NCBI GenBank assembly: GCA_003280575.1 | Contig: QCEN01000001.1 | Location: 62,001 to 126,000, forward strand | Source of the DNA: Prochlorococcus sp. AG-355-P07 | GTDB lineage: Bacteria > Cyanobacteriota > Cyanobacteriia > PCC-6307 > Cyanobiaceae | Direction of reading: 5' to 3' | DNA length: 64,000 bases | In this document: positions 16,074 to 23,715 of the stretch, one piece after another | Numbering within the stretch: position 1 is the stretch's first letter | Layout: each line of letters opens with the position of its first letter | Position numbers and translations under genes: made by a program | The notes under the pieces: model-generated | Told to the model about the DNA's origin: nothing | The model's database searches: none | What the model saw: the letters and a program-made list of their open reading frames with translations, nothing else

Positions 16074-16330
16074 AATTTTAAATTTGCCCTTACCTTTTGA
16101 TTTTCTGGTTCCTCAAGAAGAATATTGGCTTTTTCTTGAAAGAGGTTACCAAAAATGTTTACAGCAAAAAAACCAATTTTTGTAGCTTATAGTTTTCACC
16201 CTATAACGGACTAGATTCATTTTATTGCATAAATCACGCTCTTTCATTTATTTAGAAAGTATTTGGTCAAAGTATTTAGCATATAAAACGTTATTGATGC
16301 TTTGTCTTATAGGAAAATAAGTCAAGAATA

Positions 16331-16519
16331 TTAGATTTTTTTTATTATCATTTCTAGAAATAACAAATCGAGGATTTTGTCTCTTAAACCATAATTAACA
16401 TTCTCCAAATTTTGGATATTTGGATCTTTATCGATAATCCAATCAGCTAAGCTGTTGAAAATTTCTTTAGTCAAATCAAAAAAATAACTAAATATTGTCT
16501 CAATATTAAAATTAAAGCT
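16331..16519 (-). pseudogene. remnant of a small hypothetical gene
   Basis: A 62-residue frame without a start codon, bounded upstream by a TAG. It reads coherently (YFFDLTKEIFNSLADWIIDK, then YGLRDKILDLLFLEMI) and helically, unlike random AT-rich sequence. The region around it (16083-16330) holds nothing else I recognise. Probably a decayed gene. Confidence 0.35.
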
Positions 16520-16556
16520 CTACCCCTGTGATTTAATAGGCATTGAATTTACTCCT

Positions 16557-16640
16557 TTAGTAATGCCAAAGTAACCAAAATAATCCACAGCCATAAATAA
16601 TTCCTATTGTGAAATTTACTGAAAGTATTATGGTTTTCAT
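16557..16640 (-). CDS. possible 27-aa membrane peptide coupled to the SRAP gene
   Basis: The ATG directly follows the TAA of the SRAP gene on the same strand. MKTIILSVNFTIGIIYGCGL then FWLLWHY is a single hydrophobic helix. The junction suggests it is translated; there is no homology evidence. Confidence 0.35.
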   Translation of the reverse strand: MKTIILSVNFTIGIIYGCGLFWLLWHY

Positions 16641-17279
16641 TTAAAACAAACTCATTTGATCAGTTTCTTTTTTCTTTACATCTTCTACTAGCCATCCATG
16701 GGGTGACCAACCCATCAAAATTGGGAATAACCCCTTTAATTTATCAGAATCTTTAACTTGTTCGGTCCATAGTTCCTCATAGCCATTGGGGACTACAACA
16801 GGCATACGGTGATGAAGAGTTTTTACTAAAGCATTTGGTTTAGTTGTTAAAACGCAGCAACTTTCAAGTTCAGTACTATCAGGCGAGGTCCACTTACTCC
16901 AGATTCCTCCCAACCAAAAAGTCTCATAATTCTCCTTTCGAATACGATATTTTTTTTCAAAAAAACCACTTGCTGGTATTAAACACCTTTTATGTTTCCA
17001 ACTCCCACTAAATAATTTTTTTTCTTCTAAAGTTTCTGATCTTGCATTAAATGGTCTTGGTCTCTTTTTATCAAATGGATCTTTAGCCCAAGGAGAAATA
17101 AAGCCCCATGTCATAAAAGTAGTTTTAATTCTTCCTTCGTTTTTAATTACAAGAACAGGATCAGTTGGTCTTATTAAACTTTGAGTCTCGTATTTAGAAT
17201 CAAGTCCCATAGGATAATCCTGTTTCAAAACATCTGGTAACTTCTCAAACTTAGTTTTAAGCTCAAATCTTCCACACAT
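16641..17279 (-). CDS. SRAP-domain (YedK/HMCES-like) DNA-protein crosslinking protein
   Basis: A 212-residue protein beginning MCGRFE, with Cys2 as the residue that forms the thiazolidine link to abasic sites after Met removal. Other expected residues are visible: N78 in PFNARSE, E108 in SGFFE and H157 in HHRMPVVV. The family shields abasic sites in single-stranded DNA and prevents strand breaks. Length is normal. A GACAGT element lies about 44 bases upstream, which puts a DNA-damage protein in the same putative regulon as the small alpha/beta proteins. Confidence 0.9.
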   Translation of the reverse strand: MCGRFELKTKFEKLPDVLKQDYPMGLDSKYETQSLIRPTDPVLVIKNEGRIKTTFMTWGFISPWAKDPFDKKRPRPFNARSETLEEKKLFSGSWKHKRCLIPASGFFEKKYRIRKENYETFWLGGIWSKWTSPDSTELESCCVLTTKPNALVKTLHHRMPVVVPNGYEELWTEQVKDSDKLKGLFPILMGWSPHGWLVEDVKKKETDQMSLF

Positions 17280-17322
17280 TTATCTTATAAATCCTTCAAA
17301 AGATCAAAAAACTAACTAATTT

Positions 17323-17346
17323 TATTATTTTAGATTGGCTGTCAAT
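17323..17346 (-). promoter_or_regulatory. GACAGT element, copy 8
   Basis: Reading on the minus strand: TTGACAGCCAATC then TAAAATAATA, about 44 bases before the SRAP gene. Confidence 0.65.
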
Positions 17347-17460
17347 AATAATCAAATTCCTATTTTTTGATCATAGGAATTTATTCATTTAATGTTTAAG
17401 AGAACATGTAGATATTGAAAAGCTTCCTCAAATTTAATTTCAATGTTCGAAAATTAATTT

Positions 17461-17607
17461 ATGACTGATCCTATCCTTTATTTATCTATGTTTTTAGGAC
17501 TCGGTGGAGTATATGTTTTAATTTCTTCTTTCAATGATGATGATGACGATGACGATGGAGACAGATTTTTTATAAGCTCAGAAATATTTACTTTGCAAGG
17601 TAATTAA
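17461..17607 (+). CDS. small membrane protein with Asp-rich tail, 48 aa
   Basis: One helix (MTDPILYLSMFLGLGGVYVL) is followed by a run of seven Asp residues and a short end. Small proteins of this form are common in Prochlorococcus. Function unknown. Confidence 0.5.
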   Translation: MTDPILYLSMFLGLGGVYVLISSFNDDDDDDDGDRFFISSEIFTLQGN

Positions 17608-18208
17608 TTAGTAAAGCCTTAATAACTTGCAGAAATATTAGTTGGAGGTTGAATTTTTATTGTTTACTAATTCATAAATAAATCAAAGTAGATTGACTAT
17701 TAAAACAATACAAAATTGAGGTGGTGGTATCCAATCAACGATTGACATGGCAATAAAAAGTATTAAATAGAGCTACTGCTTAAAAGCAAAACATCAAAAC
17801 TCATTCACCTTATAAAACTTTTCTTTAAGAAACCTCATCTTTTATGGAACTATAAATAATTAATAATGCTAAAAGAATATGAAGTGCCCAGGTATTCTAA
17901 AAATATTTTTTAACTTTATGCAAAAGCAATCAATTAATTTTTATTTTAATTCGATGGTCAATATAAATTTTGTTAAGCCTTTCGTAAATATTAATTCTTT
18001 AATTTAGTAGATAATCTTATAAGGGTATTACTCATACATAAGTTATTCAAATCGACTTAGGTAATATATTTTACCAAATGAGCTTGAGTGTTTTTAAATG
18101 AATATTTTTGCCATTGAAACCCATCTAAAAAGTACTTTTTCTTGAAATAAAGATTGACAAGACATTCATTAAAAAAACTTCTATAAAATATTAACTTCAT
18201 TTATACAT
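17608..18208 (+). other. 600-base intergenic stretch
   Basis: No gene recognised on either strand. It contains one degenerate GACAGT element (17941-17963) with no open frame behind it, so this may be a region from which a gene has been lost. Confidence 0.45.
17941..17963 (-). promoter_or_regulatory. GACAGT element, orphan degenerate copy
   Basis: Reading on the minus strand: TTGACCATCGAATTAAAATA. It keeps TTGAC, TCGA and the AAAATA end of the consensus. No gene follows within 100 bases. Confidence 0.35.
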
Positions 18209-18517
18209 ATGTTCCTCACAAACAAAACTCGTTTAAAAATTAAGGATATTGTTAAGAGAATTTCAGTAGATGAGGAAGTTTCACTGGAAGAGAGAATTTA
18301 TGTAGAAAAGTTTGCAAAACATAATTCCACTATATGGACATGGCTTAAGAAAGCTAACAGCTTAAGAAGATACGGCAAACAAAATTCAGATGGAATAAAT
18401 GGACTGATCCAATCACTTGGTCTTAATGGTTTGGAAACTGAAAATCATTTTGATCCAAAGAACGATGATCTTGCCGATTGGTTTGGCGGATCTCCAGATT
18501 GGGTGAGAAGGAGCTAA
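18209..18517 (+). CDS. hypothetical protein, 102 aa
   Basis: Helical and basic at the N-terminus (MFLTNKTRLKIKDIVKRIS); the end is DLADWFGGSPDWVRRS, a Trp/Gly-rich tail I associate with small marine-cyanobacterial proteins. No named family. ATG start with an AT-rich leader. Confidence 0.6.
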   Translation: MFLTNKTRLKIKDIVKRISVDEEVSLEERIYVEKFAKHNSTIWTWLKKANSLRRYGKQNSDGINGLIQSLGLNGLETENHFDPKNDDLADWFGGSPDWVRRS

Positions 18518-18904
18518 TTATGCCTCTTAATAAATATGTATTATTTATAGGAGGGTTTTTTGACTTAGTTGGCAGTACTAATATTTGAGGCTGGACGACT
18601 TTTTTAAAAATAAAGGTTTCATCGTAGCTATAGTTAAAGCTTTAATTTGGGATTATTATTAAGAAATTTAGTAATTTATTTTGATCTGATTGAAGAAAGG
18701 AGATAATATCGCAATTGCAATAAATACCTTATTTTAAATTTTAAATCTTGATGATTACTTCGATGATTGTATCCATTTTAAAAGTCAATCGTTGATCCTA
18801 TATCCGTATATTTTTGTACATCAAACCGTACATTATTCTTGGTCGGATAATGACTGCGGCTAGTTAGAACTTAATAGAAGAAATAAAAAGTTTAAAAGTC
18901 TTAA

Positions 18905-19081
18905 ACATCGATCAAATATTTAAATGATCATGTACTCAGTTACAAAGATTCCTCAAACTATAATCATCAAATTGGGTTTTATGCTCGCGATGCATATGAC
19001 TGCCCAATGATTGTTAGAGAATTTAACTTTTACTTACATAATCATCCAGATTCTAGGATCAGAATCCAACAAAAAATTTGA
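18905..19081 (+). pseudogene. 3' remnant of a hypothetical gene
   Basis: Open from just after a TAA without a start codon. It reads SYKDSSNYNHQIGFYARDAY then MIVREFNFYLHNHPDSRIRI, a well-formed protein-like stretch. The 390 bases before it (18518-18904) hold nothing intact. Most likely the end of a decayed gene. Confidence 0.4.
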
Positions 19082-19092
19082 GATTATTCATT

Positions 19093-19257
19093 ATGAACTT
19101 AAAAAAATCACCATTCTCAATTCAAGATGAAACATCAAGAGATCTTGATAATACAACAGATTACCCAACTCTTAAAGATTTAATGAGAGACCAAAATATC
19201 TCAACAGATGAGGTAAGTACAGTCCACTATAGAAGAGATTTAGACTCTCTCGGATAA
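19093..19257 (+). CDS. hypothetical 54-aa soluble protein
   Basis: ATG at 19093. Charged and hydrophilic (MNLKKSPFSIQDETSRDLDN, ending HYRRDLDSLG). Composition argues for real coding; no family is recognised. Confidence 0.45.
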   Translation: MNLKKSPFSIQDETSRDLDNTTDYPTLKDLMRDQNISTDEVSTVHYRRDLDSLG

Positions 19258-19321
19258 CGTTACTAAGATAGTAAGTTACTAATTCTTAAAATTATGCATT
19301 GTTATAATTTTCGTTTGTGTT

Positions 19322-19491
19322 TCATTCATAAGATAATATTTTCTTCATCAAGCTTTTTTTAAGCTCTATAGGCACATAAGCGATATCATTCTTTATTGCG
19401 TTTATAGCATCTATATAATTTCCAGGTTCAGCAAAAGCTTTTTTATTAAATTGTATTGAATTTCAATTTCTTGAGGAGAAAATTTTCCCAT
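19322..19491 (-). pseudogene. small hypothetical gene broken at an A-run
   Basis: Starts MGKFSPQEIEIQYNLIKK. After the A-run (19440-19445) the frame must slip by one base to continue KAFAEPGNYIDAINAIKNDI, then AYVPIELKKSL and KKILSYE. Adding one A gives an uninterrupted 56-residue helical protein. As at 9303 and 21560, the defect is a missing A in an A-run. Confidence 0.55.
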
Positions 19492-19551
19492 AAAAAATAG
19501 GTTCTTACATTATATTTTATATCAACTTTAAATTTATTAAAAGATTAACTA

Positions 19552-19863
19552 TTAATTTGAGGATGCTGCAATTTCTTTATGGACGGAGAGAAATTCTTTA
19601 TCTGTTAAAACTGGTGTAACTTCAATTTCGACTCCAAAATTGTCGACCCAGATACTACTCCATTTCCAAATGTTCTGATGGTTTGAAGATTCAACTATTG
19701 CCCAACCATTAGCTCCCTCAGGATTTACTACTCGATTAAGAACTTTAAACCCATCAAATTCATCACCTTCGCATCCTCCTTCTACAAAACCCGCAAAAGC
19801 TTCGGCCCCTTGCATATGGCTTTCTTGATCTGGGAATTGCCAATGTATTATGTAAGTTTGCAT
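19552..19863 (-). CDS. DUF3303-like small protein, 103 aa
   Basis: MQTYIIHWQFPDQESHMQGA then EFDGFKVLNRVVNPEGANGW and EVTPVLTDKEFLSVH. It is a close paralogue of the product at 7736-8074 (same E-x-D/EGFKVL-x-R and PV-x-TD blocks). Probable dimeric alpha-beta barrel. No GACAGT element is found upstream of this copy. Confidence 0.68.
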   Translation of the reverse strand: MQTYIIHWQFPDQESHMQGAEAFAGFVEGGCEGDEFDGFKVLNRVVNPEGANGWAIVESSNHQNIWKWSSIWVDNFGVEIEVTPVLTDKEFLSVHKEIAASSN

Positions 19864-20014
19864 TAATAAAATTATTTTTTTAATTATTAATTATCAAATT
19901 TAAAAATTAAATAAAAAGTCTTTAAACACTAATTAAAGACTTATAAACTAATTGTAAATTAACAAAAAAAAAGACTCTTACGAGCCTAGGTGATGGGGAC
20001 TCCTATAATGACAA

Positions 20015-20150
20015 AATAAAGGGAAACAAACAACCCCATCAATAGGTAATTTTTATTAATTGCAAACACCATATGTAGTGTTAGGACTTTAAAAGTTGAG
20101 TAATGGGGGTTACCCGCCTTTTTTGTTGGGGCCATCTAAAGCCCCTTTTT
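20015..20150 (+). ncRNA. candidate small RNA ending in a strong terminator
   Basis: A TATAAT box (20014-20019) is followed, 110 bases on, by a GGGGC/GCCCC hairpin with a T-run (20128-20150). No open frame on the plus strand accounts for this terminator, and it lies antisense to the end of the small gene at 20081-20275. A short RNA of about 120 bases is a reasonable inference but is not demonstrated. Confidence 0.35.
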
Positions 20151-20275
20151 ATCATTTTAAGATTCACCTTAATCAATAATGATAGATCTAAATCATAAGT
20201 ATTTGAAGCTCTTGGATATAGTACAAGCACTCTTTCATCATTATTATGATTTGGATTTCTTTTAGCATATTTCAT
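20081..20275 (-). CDS. hypothetical basic protein, 64 aa
   Basis: MKYAKRNPNHNNDERVLVLY then YDLDLSLLIKVNLKMIKRGF. It has an ordered hydrophobic/basic pattern and reminds me of a small conserved Synechococcus/Prochlorococcus protein, but I cannot name it. The hairpin at 20128-20150 lies inside its 3' end, which weakens the case slightly. Confidence 0.5.
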   Translation of the reverse strand: MKYAKRNPNHNNDERVLVLYPRASNTYDLDLSLLIKVNLKMIKRGFRWPQQKRRVTPITQLLKS

Positions 20276-20481
20276 AAAGGATAAATTAAGCCAATAATGA
20301 AAAGCTAAAGGGGCGCCTCTTTCAAGGAATCAAGAAAAGAATTTAAAACCATTACTTTATCGAAAGGTAAAAACTTATGTATTCAAAAGTTTTTTTATAA
20401 GAGTGTGGATAGGTACTTTACCTAAAATTTGACACTTTTAAAAAATAATTGCTAGATAAGCTTTAAAGCGGAGGCTTAATT

Positions 20482-20649
20482 ATGAAAAAAAAAATTTATT
20501 CAAATATTAAAGATTCAGATGCTTTGGAAAGTTTTTTTGAATGCATAACTTCTTGTAGTATCAATAGTGAAGGAGTGGATTGCACCACAGCTTGCTATGT
20601 AAAACATCTAGAACCAAACAATATTCACTACCCTTTGCTATTTTCATAA
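20482..20649 (+). CDS. small Cys-rich protein, 55 aa
   Basis: ATG at 20482 preceded by a good GGAG site. MKKKIYSNIKDSDALESFFE then CITSCSINSEGVDCTTACYV: four Cys in a C-x3-C...C-x3-C pattern, suggesting a metal- or disulfide-stabilised helical hairpin. Proteins with this pattern recur in Prochlorococcus. Function unknown. Confidence 0.6.
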   Translation: MKKKIYSNIKDSDALESFFECITSCSINSEGVDCTTACYVKHLEPNNIHYPLLFS

Positions 20650-20682
20650 ACGAAGCTAATCGATTGTTGTTAGATTATTATT

Positions 20683-20796
20683 ATGATATTTCCTCCTCCT
20701 CAAGTTGTTTTTGGTCTATTGTTTTTATCTATAGCAGTAGTTTTAGTCTGGGATATTAGATACAACCCTTTTGGAAAAGACGAAGACGGAATTTAA
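20683..20796 (+). CDS. small single-pass membrane protein, 37 aa
   Basis: MIFPPPQVVFGLLFLSIAVV then LVWDIRYNPFGKDEDGI: one helix and a polar, acidic end. It ends four bases before the convergent KRKRR protein. Confidence 0.5.
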   Translation: MIFPPPQVVFGLLFLSIAVVLVWDIRYNPFGKDEDGI

Positions 20797-20799
20797 TCT

Positions 20800-20916
20800 T
20801 CAACTAGGAAGCTGATTTGTAGGAGGTGCTTGAAATCGCCTTCTCTTTCTCTTGATTCTTTTATAAACGAATAAAAATCCCAAAACTAATAATGGAATGG
20901 CTACTGAATTAATCAT
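20800..20916 (-). CDS. small membrane protein with KRKRR motif, 38 aa
   Basis: MINSVAIPLLVLGFLFVYKR then KRKRRRFQAPPTNQLPS. It is a paralogue of the product at 1751-1888 (shared PLL-x-LG, KRKRR-x-F, PPT-x-QL). Function unknown. Confidence 0.55.
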   Translation of the reverse strand: MINSVAIPLLVLGFLFVYKRIKRKRRRFQAPPTNQLPS

Positions 20917-21098
20917 ATCAAGTACTTTTATATATATAAAAACAAATATGTTCCAAATATCAATGATCTATAATTATTTTTTTTTAAATACTATAGCTTT
21001 AAGCTAATTTTTAATATTTAGCTTCGACATTAGTGGACAAAAACCCCTAAGGGGCAATGCTTATGTATCCAATAGTTAATAATATGCAATAAGAGAAA

Positions 21099-21203
21099 TC
21101 ACTTTTTCTTATTTCTCATTTGATACTGCAGAATAGCTTTTAGGTGTTTTACTTCTTTTTCTAATGTCTCAATTCTTTTTTCTAGTTCTTTATTAGTTGT
21201 CAT
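21099..21203 (-). CDS. small coiled-coil protein, 34 aa
   Basis: MTTNKELEKRIETLEKEVKH then LKAILQYQMRNKKK, a clean heptad pattern. Possibly a dimerising peptide; no family is known. Confidence 0.45.
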   Translation of the reverse strand: MTTNKELEKRIETLEKEVKHLKAILQYQMRNKKK

Positions 21204-21349
21204 ATTTTTGGGAGATAAATTCCTTGATATTTATAATATTTAAAAAAAATAACTTGTTAACTATGTCAAATGTAAATAAGTATTAGAGCCTATTGATGGG
21301 CATAATTTATCTAGATAAATTATGCAGAGTATAAATTTAGGGGTAATTT

Positions 21350-21493
21350 ATGAGTGGAGATTATGAGACACTAGAAATCAATCAACATAATATTACATAT
21401 TTTCAGAAAAGATCCAAAAATAATACAGAATGGTTAGATGAATTAATCAATCAAATTGAAGAGATGAAAAACAATATATCCAAATCTACTTAA
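21350..21493 (+). CDS. hypothetical 47-aa protein
   Basis: MSGDYETLEINQHNITYFQK then EWLDELINQIEEMKNNISKS. Its TAA overlaps the ATG of the frameshifted gene that follows (TAATG), which supports an operon of small genes. Confidence 0.5.
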   Translation: MSGDYETLEINQHNITYFQKRSKNNTEWLDELINQIEEMKNNISKST

Positions 21494-21611
21494 TGAAAGA
21501 AAAAGAGTTAAAGGGATTAGAGAAATTTGCAAAAGAAAATGGATACAATGATGAGCTAAAAGATATATATATTTAAGGGAAGTTATTGACAGAAATAAAG
21601 AATACGAATGA
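21493..21611 (+). pseudogene. small acidic protein gene broken at an A-run
   Basis: Reads MKEKELKGLEKFAKENGYND then, after a needed one-base shift at AAAA (21558-21561), KRYIYLREVIDRNKEYE. The repaired 39-residue protein parallels the 37-aa product at 1648-1761 (GY-x-x-EL, RE-x-x-D, KEY). It is also followed by an overlapping small membrane gene, as at 1751. Confidence 0.5.
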
Positions 21612-21736
21612 GATCTAATTTTCGACCAAATATTCGACAAGCTACAAACATTTTTTTAGTTATTGGTACTTTTGCATTAGCTTTAAAGATTGCTCCAATA
21701 GCAGAGTTATATCAGGAAAAAAAATTTATGTATTAA
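21608..21736 (+). CDS. small membrane protein, 42 aa
   Basis: ATG overlaps the end of the preceding broken gene. MRSNFRPNIRQATNIFLVIG then TFALALKIAPIAELYQEK: one amphiphilic/hydrophobic helix. Between here and 21841 a further short frame ends in VKQANPSSICDSILKS but has no start. Confidence 0.5.
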   Translation: MRSNFRPNIRQATNIFLVIGTFALALKIAPIAELYQEKKFMY

Positions 21737-21841
21737 ATATTTAAAACATCAAATAAATAGAGACAAACTTATCAAAAGACTAAAAATAGTTAAACAAGCA
21801 AATCCATCTAGTATTTGTGATTCTATCCTTAAAAGTTAAAA

Positions 21842-22294
21842 ATGAAGATTAAGTCATTTACCCCCTTAATTGCGGGCTTTGGTACTTCATTTTTAATAAC
21901 CATTACATTGCTTAAAAGTTTCCAAATTTATATGGCTATATCAACTTGTCTTTTAGCAATGCTTAAGCATATGGATATTAAAGCTTTTGGAACAAGTTAT
22001 AAGAAATATGATTTAATATCTTCTTAATTTGATAACTGGGTATACATTTATCCTTTTTGCGAATTATTGATTGGGATAAGTTTTCTCAATTCTTCTCCAC
22101 CGGCTTTAATTATTGTTATTGCTCTAGTTTTAGGAATTTCTGGAATGATTTCAGTATTTAAGGCTATATATTTGGATAAATTAAAATTAAATTGTGAATG
22201 TATTGGTGGATATACAAAAACTCCTTTGGGAATTATTAGTTTTGTCGAAAATCTTTTAATGGCAATTATGAGTTTCTTAATTTTGATTAAATAG
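21842..22294 (+). pseudogene. MauE/DoxX-type redox membrane protein interrupted by an in-frame stop
   Basis: Two halves in the same frame are separated by TAA at 22025-22027. The first has helices and MLKHMDIKAFGTSYKKYDLI. The second has WVYIYPFCELLIGISFL, two more helices and a Cys pair in LNCECIGGYTKTP. YDLI followed by YPFxELxxGIxFL is the conserved core of MauE/DoxX-like proteins, so a single ancestral gene of 150 codons is likely. The stop is one change from AAA or CAA. It heads a probable metal or thiol-redox operon. Confidence 0.65.
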
Positions 22295-22355
22295 AATTTT
22301 TATAAATTTTCAATTATGGTAGATTCAAAGTTCCAAAAATAATGTCTTAATTGTT

Positions 22356-22874
22356 ATGGCATTTAATAAAAAATCTAGTAAAAAAAGATTTTTAAATATT
22401 CTAATTTTTTCAGGAATTTTTTTTACAAATATGGTTTATCCAAATAAGAGTATTGCTTTAACTCAAGAAAATATAGATATCCCGAAAGTTGTTTCTTTTA
22501 GATCAGCATCATGTGATTGTTGCAAAAAATGGATCAATTATCTAAGAGATAATGGATTAGAAGTAGTTGATAATAAAGTTGAAGATGTTTCAGCAATAAA
22601 AAATCAATATCAAATTCCCAATAATCTGAGGTCATGTCACTCTGCTCAAATAGCTAACTATTTGATTGAAGGACACGTTCCTATAGAATCAATTAAAAAA
22701 CTTTTTAGAGACCAACCAAGTATCAAAGGTATAGCAGTTCAGGACATGCCGCTTGGCTCTCCTGGCATGGAAATGCATTCTCACGAATCGCACTCTCATG
22801 ATTATGAAAACTATAAAGTAGTTTCATTTAGTAAAACTGGCAAAACAAAATTATTTGATAAAATCTCTCCATAA
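22356..22874 (+). CDS. DUF411 metal-binding exported protein
   Basis: A 172-residue protein. A signal peptide (about 10-35) is followed by VVSFRSASCDCCKKWINYLR, the thioredoxin-like DUF411 core with CxCC, a later RSCHSAQIANYLIEGHVP block, and a His-rich end (MEMHSHESHSHD). DUF411 proteins are linked with copper and other metals and are probably periplasmic. The next two genes fit a metal-handling unit. Confidence 0.85.
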   Translation: MAFNKKSSKKRFLNILIFSGIFFTNMVYPNKSIALTQENIDIPKVVSFRSASCDCCKKWINYLRDNGLEVVDNKVEDVSAIKNQYQIPNNLRSCHSAQIANYLIEGHVPIESIKKLFRDQPSIKGIAVQDMPLGSPGMEMHSHESHSHDYENYKVVSFSKTGKTKLFDKISP

Positions 22875-22896
22875 TACAAAAACTAAATTTGAAAAA

Positions 22897-23118
22897 ATGC
22901 ATATTATTCTTAAAAATTTTAAATTTTTTGTTTTTTTATTTTTCTTATCTCTAAATTGCAATAGTTATTTATATGCACATATTAGAGGTACGTATGTTTC
23001 TGAAGAAGAAGCTAAAAATAGATCTTTTGAACTTGGTTGCGAAGGAATTCATAAGAACCAAGATAAATGGATGCCATGCAAAAACGAAAAAGAATTACAT
23101 ATATATTTGAGGAAATAG
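22897..23118 (+). CDS. DUF3721 small exported protein
   Basis: I start at the ATG at 22897 (MHIILKNFKFFVFLFFLSLN), which gives a signal peptide and avoids overlap with DUF411. The mature part shows the family core: EEEAKNRSFELGCEGIHKNQ then KWMPC, with two Cys and a His. This small family occurs mainly in marine cyanobacteria near metal genes. Function unknown. Confidence 0.78.
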   Translation: MHIILKNFKFFVFLFFLSLNCNSYLYAHIRGTYVSEEEAKNRSFELGCEGIHKNQDKWMPCKNEKELHIYLRK

Positions 23119-23379
23119 ATGGAAAAGTTAAAATCCAATAAAAGAAAAATTCACAGAAAAATTACCACAATTTCAGCAATCCCTTTACTTATTACTATTG
23201 TATCTGGAACTTTCTATAGTATTCTTCAACCATTAGGAGTAGATGCCTTTTGGCTAATCAAATGGCATACAGGTAATTTTGGCATTTTTAATTTTCAACC
23301 TTTTTACTCGATATTTCTTGGCATAGCATCAATAATCTCTGTAATATCTGGCATTAGACTATTACAAAAAAAAACTTAG
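23119..23379 (+). CDS. small two-helix membrane protein (PepSY-TM-like)
   Basis: The ATG directly follows the DUF3721 stop. Two helices (about 18-35 and 58-80) and conserved-looking His residues (H12, H50) in RKIHRKITTI and WHTGNFG. The RKxHRxxxxxxxxPLxxxxxSG start resembles PepSY-associated membrane proteins. It probably works with the upstream exported metal proteins. Confidence 0.65.
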   Translation: MEKLKSNKRKIHRKITTISAIPLLITIVSGTFYSILQPLGVDAFWLIKWHTGNFGIFNFQPFYSIFLGIASIISVISGIRLLQKKT

Positions 23380-23408
23380 TTATATTTTAGACTTAACTAA
23401 AAATTTAA

Positions 23409-23609
23409 CTAATTAATACTATTTGCTCCGCCACTTACTAAGAAAATTATCGCTCCTAGTGCCATTGTTGCTACACCCATATAAGGGTATTTCTTAATTC
23501 TTGATTTGGTAATTGGAAGCCATGAAAGATATCTATCAGATTTATTTAATTCAACCTTCCTAATTCTAGGTGGCAAACCTAATTCCTCTCTTCTTTTGGC
23601 TTCGCCCAT
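23409..23609 (-). CDS. DUF2839 family protein
   Basis: MGEAKRREELGLPPRIRKVE then a C-terminal helix (YMGVATMALGAIIFLVSGG). The MGEAKRRxxxGLPPR start is diagnostic of DUF2839, a cyanobacterial family of unknown role. A second member is at 25790-26005. Confidence 0.85.
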   Translation of the reverse strand: MGEAKRREELGLPPRIRKVELNKSDRYLSWLPITKSRIKKYPYMGVATMALGAIIFLVSGGANSIN

Positions 23610-23715
23610 AATTCTTAAGTTTATCTATATACAAATATTAAAAATTATGTCCTGTACCTGCGAGTTAATTTAATTTAAAAAATAGTTCTTTATGGCTAAA
23701 CAAATTATTAAAAAT

